Shown here: piece after piece, positions 31,557-36,216 of the stretch
Layout of the letters: each line of letters starts with the position of its first letter
How positions within the stretch are numbered: the stretch's first letter is position 1
Assembly (NCBI GenBank): GCA_045604985.1
Contig: JAZUPD010000007.1
Span: forward strand, 1 to 36,216
DNA from: SIG710 sp045604985
Lineage (GTDB): Bacteria; Bacillota; Clostridia; Oscillospirales; CAG-272
Direction of reading: 5' to 3'
Length of the DNA stretch: 36,216 bases
Made by a program: the position numbers and the translations under genes
Notes under the pieces: model-generated
Database searches by the model: none
Told to the model about the DNA's origin: nothing
Seen by the model: only the letters and a program-made list of their open reading frames with translations

Positions 31557-32162
31557 ATGGCTACAAAGAATTTTATCAAAGTTGCCCTTGTATCTCTCCT
31601 TACGCTCTCTATTGTATTCCTTATGGTTCCCATGGCTTTTGCCACCGAGTCCGAAACAGTTGCTGATGCTGTAACAGATGCTGTTACAGAGGCTGAAACA
31701 AGCACTGCTGCCGAGGATGGTGCTGAAGCAGGTGCAGACAGCACTGTTGCTGACACAGAAGAGAATGCCGACGCTGCTCCCGAGACAGGAGATGATTCCG
31801 AGAAAGTTTCTGACGAAACATCCGAGGAAACAGACGCTGCTGCGGAGACAGGTTCTGCAGATACCACCGGAACCGTTACTGAAGAAGAGAAAGGCTTTAC
31901 CACAGGCGATATCGTAAGCATCGTTATCGTTGCCGTTATCGTTATTGGAGCTGCTGCCTACTGCATTAAGAACAAGACGAAGGTTGCAGAATTCTTCCGT
32001 AACGTTAGAAGTGAGTGCAAGAAGATCGTTTGGACGCCTTGGAAGACGGTCAGAAAGAATACGTTCGTTGTCGTAATCATCGTGATCGTATGTGCGATCG
32101 TGATAGGAGCGCTTGACCTGATCTTCTCAAAGGGTATCGTTTCTCTCGGAGATCTTTTCTGA
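31557..32162 (+). CDS. secE: Preprotein translocase subunit SecE with signal peptide and acidic N-terminal extension
   Basis: SecE is the small essential subunit clamping SecY. Here the canonical part is only residues about 142-194: KVAEFFRNVRSECKKIVWTPWKTVRKNTFVVV (written as two pieces, KVAEFFRNVRSECKKIVW and TPWKTVRKNTFVVV) followed by the membrane helix. Before it come a signal-peptide-like segment (1-29, ending AFA), about 80 acidic residues rich in Ala, Glu, Thr and Asp (30-112), and an added membrane helix (117-137). Clostridial SecE is usually 60-90 residues; this one has 201. GGAGGG-type sequence (GAAGGGAG) precedes the ATG and the reading frame is continuous. The predicted topology puts the acidic region outside the membrane. 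The place between rpmG and nusG confirms the identity. Confidence 0.9.
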   Translation: MATKNFIKVALVSLLTLSIVFLMVPMAFATESETVADAVTDAVTEAETSTAAEDGAEAGADSTVADTEENADAAPETGDDSEKVSDETSEETDAAAETGSADTTGTVTEEEKGFTTGDIVSIVIVAVIVIGAAAYCIKNKTKVAEFFRNVRSECKKIVWTPWKTVRKNTFVVVIIVIVCAIVIGALDLIFSKGIVSLGDLF

Positions 32163-32174
32163 GGATAGCGTAAG

Positions 32175-32717
32175 ATGAGTGATATCAATGAAATGAACGT
32201 TGGCCCGAGATGGTATGTGGCGCACACCTACGCAGGCTACGAAAACAAGGTTAAGGCTAACCTTGAAAAGATTATCGAAAATCGAGGAATGGGACATCTG
32301 ATATATGATATCAAGATACCCGTTGAAACGATTGTTGAAAAAGACGGTGACACCGAAAAAATAACCGAGGTCAAGATATTCCCCAGCTATGTTCTGGTTA
32401 AGATGACGATGACCGAGGAAAGCTGGCACGCTGTCAGAAATATTACGGGCGTAACGGGCTTTGTTGGCCCCGGATCAAGACCCACACCTCTTACAGAGGC
32501 AGAGGTCGACGCTCTTAATATCGAAGAAAAGCGCACAGAAAAACTTGCCTTCTCCGTTGGCAGCGAGGTTCTCGTTGCAAGCGGTCTCTTTGAGGGCTAT
32601 AACGGTGTTGTTCAGTCAATTTCCGAGGACAATAAGAAGGTGACGGTTCTTGTTAAGAGAGGCCGTCGCGATATGCCCGTTGAGCTTGACGCAAATATGG
32701 TCAAGGTAGCAAAATAA
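32175..32717 (+). CDS. nusG: Transcription termination/antitermination factor NusG
   Basis: The 180-residue protein has an NGN domain (WYVAHTYAGYENKVKANLEKII, IFPSYVLVKMTM, GVTGFVGPGSRPTPL) that binds RNA polymerase, and a KOW domain (GSEVLVASGLFEGYNGVVQSI) that contacts the ribosome or Rho. The length is normal for Firmicutes. The start lies 12 bases after secE, with GAGGAT overlapping the secE stop region as ribosome binding site. It belongs to the rpmG-secE-nusG-rplK-rplA cluster. Confidence 0.97.
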   Translation: MSDINEMNVGPRWYVAHTYAGYENKVKANLEKIIENRGMGHLIYDIKIPVETIVEKDGDTEKITEVKIFPSYVLVKMTMTEESWHAVRNITGVTGFVGPGSRPTPLTEAEVDALNIEEKRTEKLAFSVGSEVLVASGLFEGYNGVVQSISEDNKKVTVLVKRGRRDMPVELDANMVKVAK

Positions 32718-32742
32718 GGGCAAACCGATAAAAAATCGCAAT

Positions 32743-32803
32743 GAGCTTCGGCTCAAATAAGTGGGAGGGAGAAAAATATTTGAATTCTCCCGTAGAGTAC
32801 CAC
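32743..32803 (+). promoter_or_regulatory. L1-binding-site mimic (autoregulatory leader) before rplK
   Basis: A small GAGC-TTCG-GCTC hairpin (32743-32754) precedes a larger element: GTGG (32761) closes with CCAC (32803), and inside GGGAGAA pairs with TTCTCCC. The flanks GTGGGAGG and TACCAC are the same as those bordering the L1-binding helix of 23S rRNA. L1 is known to repress its own operon by binding such mimics, so this leader probably controls rplK-rplA translation. Confidence 0.75.
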
Positions 32804-32822
32804 GTTTGGAGGTAAATTAATC

Positions 32823-33248
32823 ATGGCAAAGAAAATACTTGGTTATATTAAGTTACAGCTTCCCGCAGGCAAGGCAACTCCTCAGCCTCCGGTAGGTCCC
32901 GCTCTCGGTCAGTACGGTGTGGCAATCCCCGTATTTACCAAGGAGTTCAATGAAAGAACAAAGAACGATATCGGTCTTATCATTCCTGTAGTTATCACAG
33001 TATATGCAGACCGTTCTTTCTCCTTTATCACAAAGACTCCTCCCGCACCTGTTCTTATCAAGAAGGCTTGCGGTATCGAGACTGCATCTGCAACTCCCAA
33101 CAAGACAAAGGTTGCACAGCTCACAAAGGAGCAGGTAAAGAAGATCGCAGAGACAAAGATGCCCGACCTCAATGCAGCTTCTCTCGAGGCAGCAATGAGC
33201 ATGGTTGCAGGTACAGCACGCAGCATGGGTATTACTGTTGAGGAATAA
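32823..33248 (+). CDS. rplK: 50S ribosomal protein L11
   Basis: The 141-residue protein forms the GTPase-associated stalk base. Motifs are LQLPAGKATPQPPVGPALG, FNERTKND, SFSFITKTPPAPVLIKKA and AAMSMVAGTARSMGITVEE. GGAGG stands before the ATG. The leader upstream contains an L1-binding mimic. Length and motifs are normal. Confidence 0.98.
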   Translation: MAKKILGYIKLQLPAGKATPQPPVGPALGQYGVAIPVFTKEFNERTKNDIGLIIPVVITVYADRSFSFITKTPPAPVLIKKACGIETASATPNKTKVAQLTKEQVKKIAETKMPDLNAASLEAAMSMVAGTARSMGITVEE

Positions 33249-33266
33249 TAGAGGAGGTAGAGTAAA

Positions 33267-33965
33267 ATGGCAAAAGTAGGAAAGAAATACGCTGAAAGCG
33301 CAAAGCTTATTGAAAAATCCAAGCTTTATGATCCTAATGAGGCTGTTGCACTTGTATGCCAGACCTCTAAGGCAAAGTTCGATGAGACTATCGAGGTTCA
33401 CGTTCGCCTCGGTGTTGACTCCCGTCATGCAGACCAGCAGGTTCGCGGAGCTATCGTTCTTCCCAACGGTACAGGTAAGACTGTAAGAACCCTTGTATTT
33501 ACAAAGGGAGATGACAAGGTCAACGCTGCAAAGGAAGCAGGAGCTGACTATGTTGGAGCAGAGGATCTTGTTGAAAAGATCACAAAGGAAAACTGGTTTG
33601 ATTTCGACGTTGTAATCGCAAGCCCCGATATGATGGGTCTGGTAGGTCGTCTCGGTAAGGTTCTCGGTCCTAAGGGACTTATGCCTAACCCCAAGGCAGG
33701 TACGGTAACACCCGACGTTGCTCGTGCTGTTAGGGAGGCTAAGGCGGGTAAGATCGAATACCGTCTCGACAAGACAAACATTATCCATTGCCCCATCGGC
33801 AAGGCATCCTTCGGTGTAGAGAAGATCCAGGAAAACTTCGACACACTTCTCGGTGCTATTATTAAGGCTAAGCCTGCTGCTGCAAAGGGTCAGTATATTA
33901 AGAGTTGCGTTCTTGCATCCACAATGGGTCCCGGCGTTAAAGTTAACCAGGCTAAGCTTGGCTAA
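33267..33965 (+). CDS. rplA: 50S ribosomal protein L1
   Basis: The 232-residue protein forms the L1 stalk at the tRNA exit site and is the repressor of the L11 operon. Motifs are DETIEVHVRLGVDSRHADQQVRG, PNGTGKTVRTLVF, PDMMGLVGRLGKVLGPKGLMPNPKAGTVT and the C-terminal VLASTMGPGVKVNQAKL. GAGGAGG precedes the ATG, 18 bases after rplK. A strong terminator follows, so rplJ and rplL are not part of this operon here. Confidence 0.98.
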   Translation: MAKVGKKYAESAKLIEKSKLYDPNEAVALVCQTSKAKFDETIEVHVRLGVDSRHADQQVRGAIVLPNGTGKTVRTLVFTKGDDKVNAAKEAGADYVGAEDLVEKITKENWFDFDVVIASPDMMGLVGRLGKVLGPKGLMPNPKAGTVTPDVARAVREAKAGKIEYRLDKTNIIHCPIGKASFGVEKIQENFDTLLGAIIKAKPAAAKGQYIKSCVLASTMGPGVKVNQAKLG

Positions 33966-33980
33966 TTTAATGATTTTTTA

Positions 33981-34012
33981 AAGGCTGTTGCGTTATGCAA
34001 CAGCCTTCTTGT
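33981..34012 (+). terminator. Terminator after rplA
   Basis: AAGGCTGTTGC (33981-33991) pairs with GCAACAGCCTT (33997-34007) around five bases, followed by CTTGT; the U-tract is poor but the stem is strong. Confidence 0.7.
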
Positions 34013-34083
34013 CAAAAAACGATATATTAACAATTTTGTGTTATTATTAGTAGGTAAAAGATTAAGTATTTGGAGATATCATA

Positions 34084-34923
34084 ATGGAAAGAACTGCAAG
34101 AAATATTATATATTATTTGTTATGTGCGTTGGTGCTGGCAGTTGGCGGGATAGTGCTTCGCACATACGCCCTTTTCAACTGCTTTGATAAGGAAATAGGA
34201 TATTACGCAGTCGATGCTGTTCTGCCGGATGTGTTCCATATTCTTTGCATTGCGGTGTGCATTTTGGCACTGGTATTTGTTTTCATTCTCCCGACAAACA
34301 AAAAATATGAATATAAATCTCGCATTTCCGTGGGGATCTGTGGAAAAGTTGGCTCGATATTTGCGCTGGTTGGAACGGCTACCTATGCGAGCTATTCGCT
34401 CGTCTCTCTTTCGGATGATATGCCTGCTGCTTTCGGCCCTGTTGCAAAGACTTCGGTCATAAGTGCGGTTTCGCTTTTTGTTTTGATCTTTGGCGTTCTT
34501 TCCGCCATCTATTTTCTGCTAGTTTTTTTTGGAAAAACGAAAAAGGGAGATAATCACGCACTTTTCGGTTATTGCAGTATCCTTTTTGTACTGATGATCC
34601 TTGCAAAAAGTTATTTTGATTTTTATACGACTATGAATAGTCCCAATAAGCTTCTTTCGCAGACCACCTTGATGTTCTGTATGCTATATATGCTTTGCGA
34701 GCTTCGTTTTTCGCTAAAGATTTCGGCTCCGAGGCTTTATGGCGGGCTATCTGTTGCCGCAATTTATTTTACTTTCGTCAGTTCGATCCCGGGGATCATC
34801 GCTTTTTGTACAGGGGTTTTAAACAAGGTTGAATATTTGCTTTGCGATTTTGTTTTACTGACTTATGCTATTTATATATGCGCAAGATTTGCGGAATTTG
34901 CTCTTGCTCAAAGACAAAAATAA
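34084..34923 (+). CDS. Polytopic membrane protein of unknown function
   Basis: The 279-residue protein has about eight hydrophobic segments spread over its length, starting with IYYLLCALVLAVGGIVLRTYAL. Short polar loops separate them, and no catalytic or transport motif is recognised. GGAGAT precedes the ATG. It lies 12 bases before an ECF S-component gene, so the two are probably cotranscribed and it may assist that transporter. No promoter with good spacing is seen in the 70 bases after the rplA terminator. Confidence 0.75.
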   Translation: MERTARNIIYYLLCALVLAVGGIVLRTYALFNCFDKEIGYYAVDAVLPDVFHILCIAVCILALVFVFILPTNKKYEYKSRISVGICGKVGSIFALVGTATYASYSLVSLSDDMPAAFGPVAKTSVISAVSLFVLIFGVLSAIYFLLVFFGKTKKGDNHALFGYCSILFVLMILAKSYFDFYTTMNSPNKLLSQTTLMFCMLYMLCELRFSLKISAPRLYGGLSVAAIYFTFVSSIPGIIAFCTGVLNKVEYLLCDFVLLTYAIYICARFAEFALAQRQK

Positions 34924-34935
34924 GGAGATTTTGAT

Positions 34936-35529
34936 ATGTTGATACAAACGGATTCAGGAAAATTTATAAGAAGGGTGACCTTTCTTGGACTTATGACAGC
35001 ACTCGTGCTGATACTTCATGCAATGGGGGCTTTTTTGAGATTCGGAATGTTTTCCATATCTCCCGTGCTTGTTCCGATCGCCCTCGGTGCGATAGTCTGC
35101 GGGCCCATCGGCGGTGCGTGGCTTGGCGGTGTTAGTGCTATGTACATACTTTTTACGGGTCAGGCTGCGATTTTTCTTGGTATCAATGCGGCGGGAACCG
35201 TTATAACGGTTCTTTTGAAGGGCCTCCTCTGCGGTGCGGCATCGGGATGGTTCTATAATGCTATCGAAAAGAAAAATCCTTTGCTTGCGGTAACCGTTGC
35301 AGCGATCGCTTGTCCCATAGTAAATACGGGTATATTCTTTATAGGCTGTCTCGTTTTCTTTTTGCCGGCTCTTGCTGCAGAGGCGGGTGATACCAACGTC
35401 CTCATTTATATATTGACTACATACATCGGCGGAAACTTCATTTTTGAGTTTGTTGTGAACTTGTTTTTCTGTCCCATTATAGGAAGACTCGTAAAGTTGA
35501 TCCCTTATAAAAAGGGGAAGTTTTTCTGA
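34936..35529 (+). CDS. ECF transporter S component
   Basis: The 197-residue membrane protein has six hydrophobic helices. It begins FIRRVTFLGLMTALVLILHAMGAFLRFGMFSISPVLVPIALGAIVCGPIGGAWLGGVSAM (shown here only to its key parts: FLGLMTALVLILH, SPVLVPIALGA, CGPIGGAWLGG). This N-terminal helix pattern is typical of S components. The substrate cannot be inferred from the sequence. AAGGAG precedes the ATG. It has no EcfA or EcfT genes beside it and so relies on a shared module elsewhere. Immediately after its stop comes the remnant of an M20 peptidase gene. Confidence 0.8.
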   Translation: MLIQTDSGKFIRRVTFLGLMTALVLILHAMGAFLRFGMFSISPVLVPIALGAIVCGPIGGAWLGGVSAMYILFTGQAAIFLGINAAGTVITVLLKGLLCGAASGWFYNAIEKKNPLLAVTVAAIACPIVNTGIFFIGCLVFFLPALAAEAGDTNVLIYILTTYIGGNFIFEFVVNLFFCPIIGRLVKLIPYKKGKFF

Positions 35530-35530
35530 G

Positions 35531-36073
35531 ATGATAAATTCGGAGAGATATTCAAAGCTCAAGCAATATTTCAAAGAACGTGAAGAAGAGATAATAAATG
35601 ATCTATCTATATTTGTTCGTTTCCATCCGTGAGAAGCGAAAGCCGTAACAAAAACCGGCCCTTTGGATGTGACCGCTCCGTGCGTTTCCTATAAAAAATT
35701 CTCGTTTGCTCCGTATGAAAAGAGATGAGGAGGCGATGCCGATAAAGACCTTTATGGAAGGCTATCGAGCCATCACGGGTAATACTGAGGTGGAACCGTA
35801 TGTCATGGGTGCGGAACATATGCAAATTATCTTGAAGGAGGCTTCGCTATTGGAATCAGCTGCATCGGCCAAGAACTCGATGTTTAGATGTCGGCGCGGC
35901 GAGGAGGAGCACATCGGGCGGACGAGTGCGTCTGCGTCTCCGGTCTTTTCGATGGGATTGCGTTAACGTCCGAGCTTTTGCTCGAAATTGACGATAGAAT
36001 AATTAAAACAGATGAATATCAGTCGTTTTTTTGGGAAAAAATAACCATCAAGACGGCTGATAAAAATTTTTGA
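35531..36073 (+). pseudogene. Broken M20 (PepV-like) dipeptidase gene
   Basis: The remnant begins at an ATG two bases after the previous stop: KLKQYFKEREEEIINDLSIFVRF in one frame, then PSVRSESRNKNRPFG in another (frameshift near 35626). That is the usual PepV-type start (FVRFPSVR..PFG). A stop-ridden stretch follows. The C-terminus resumes near 35707 with MPIKTFMEGYRAITGNTEVEPYVMG, shifts frame near 35808 to CGTYANYLEGGFAIGI, and ends in a third frame with RGGAHRADECVCVSGLFDGIALTSELLLEID. These pieces match the PepV C-terminal GGTYA and GRGGAH regions. The middle, about 250-300 residues with the metal-binding site, is deleted. It cannot make an active enzyme. Confidence 0.8.
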
Positions 36074-36092
36074 GAAAAATTCAAAAAAACAG

Positions 36093-36121
36093 TTGACAAA
36101 AAGGAAGAAAGGTGGTATAAT
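36093..36121 (+). promoter_or_regulatory. Perfect sigma-A promoter P1 near the right edge
   Basis: TTGACA (36093-36098) and TATAAT (36116-36121) are spaced by 17 bases with GGTGG before the -10. Its target lies beyond the window. Confidence 0.85.
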
Positions 36122-36187
36122 AAGCGAGTCGCCGAAAAAAGGGGACGAACGCACTCGAAAAAAAAGAAAAAAGTTTCAAAAAAGTAC

Positions 36188-36216
36188 TTGACAAAGAAAA
36201 GAGAGTGTGGTATAAT
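36188..36216 (+). promoter_or_regulatory. Perfect sigma-A promoter P2 at the right edge
   Basis: TTGACA (36188-36193) and TATAAT (36211-36216) are spaced by 17 bases with TGTGG before the -10. It lies 95 bases after P1 with almost the same sequence. Such tandem strong promoters commonly drive rRNA or tRNA operons, but the downstream gene is not visible. Confidence 0.85.

Noticed and set aside
31415..31921. A 168-codon Ser/Val-rich minus-strand frame opposite rpmG and the SecE extension
   Set aside because: It is antisense to two genes of certain frame and only mirrors the Ala/Glu/Thr-rich coding sequence.
32853..33788. A 311-codon open frame on the minus strand opposite rplK and rplA
   Set aside because: It lies wholly antisense to two certain ribosomal protein genes, its composition is cysteine- and leucine-rich without any motif, and it has no ribosome binding site; it comes from the codon bias of the real genes.
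1..36216. CRISPR arrays, transposases, integrases or phage genes
   Set aside because: No regularly spaced repeats and no reading frame with such motifs were found; the region reads as ordinary chromosome.

Overview
The window looks like chromosomal core DNA of a low-to-mid GC Gram-positive-type bacterium, most likely an uncultured clostridial (Firmicutes/Bacillota) gut lineage. The reasons are AGGAG-type ribosome binding sites, many near-consensus sigma-A promoters (TTGACA-17-TATAAT, often with an extended -10 TGG), hairpin plus U-tract terminators, lipoprotein signal peptides, ECF transporter S components, DegV, YibE/F, YmdB and a CsaB-type enzyme. No mobile element, CRISPR array, rRNA or tRNA gene was recognised. 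The species cannot be named from this sequence.

Layout. 1-5.7 kb: the start of an unidentified gene running off the left edge, aspS, an N-acetylhexosamine 1-kinase-like gene (nahK), gpsA and gapA. 5.9-9.9 kb: a cation diffusion facilitator with a doubled C-terminal domain, a two-repeat DUF1508 protein, and recG. 10.1-14.9 kb: a glycosyltransferase fused to a CsaB-like pyruvyltransferase, ilvE, and a DegV lipid-binding protein. 15-17.6 kb: an SLOG-type protein, a hemolysin III family membrane protein, a short-chain dehydrogenase and a tiny lipoprotein. 17.6-21.6 kb: a zinc operon (zur-like regulator, znuA, znuC, znuB, pyridoxal kinase) with a clear 7-1-7 Fur-family operator over its promoter. 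21.6-26.6 kb, minus strand: an unknown helical protein, then a six-gene operon (ECF S component, YmdB phosphodiesterase, YibE/F, an atypical winged-helix regulator, a ribbon-helix-helix protein and a membrane protein). 26.8-30.3 kb: a lipoprotein GH3 beta-N-acetylhexosaminidase, a 40-residue peptide gene with its own promoter and terminator, and galT. 30.5-34 kb: a secreted acidic anchored protein divergent from the rpmG-secE-nusG-rplK-rplA cluster. 34-36.2 kb: a membrane protein, an ECF S component, a broken M20 peptidase gene, and two perfect tandem promoters reading out of the right edge.

How the parts connect. GH3 hexosaminidase, NahK-like kinase and GalT could together release, phosphorylate and uridylylate amino sugars, although they sit in separate transcription units. 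The zinc operon shows a closed regulatory loop. The translation/secretion cluster carries an L1-binding-site mimic before rplK. The items most worth a second look are a SecE with a signal peptide and an acidic extracytoplasmic extension, the 40-residue peptide gene, the GT4-CsaB fusion, and the ECF-YmdB-YibE/F operon with its orphan regulators.
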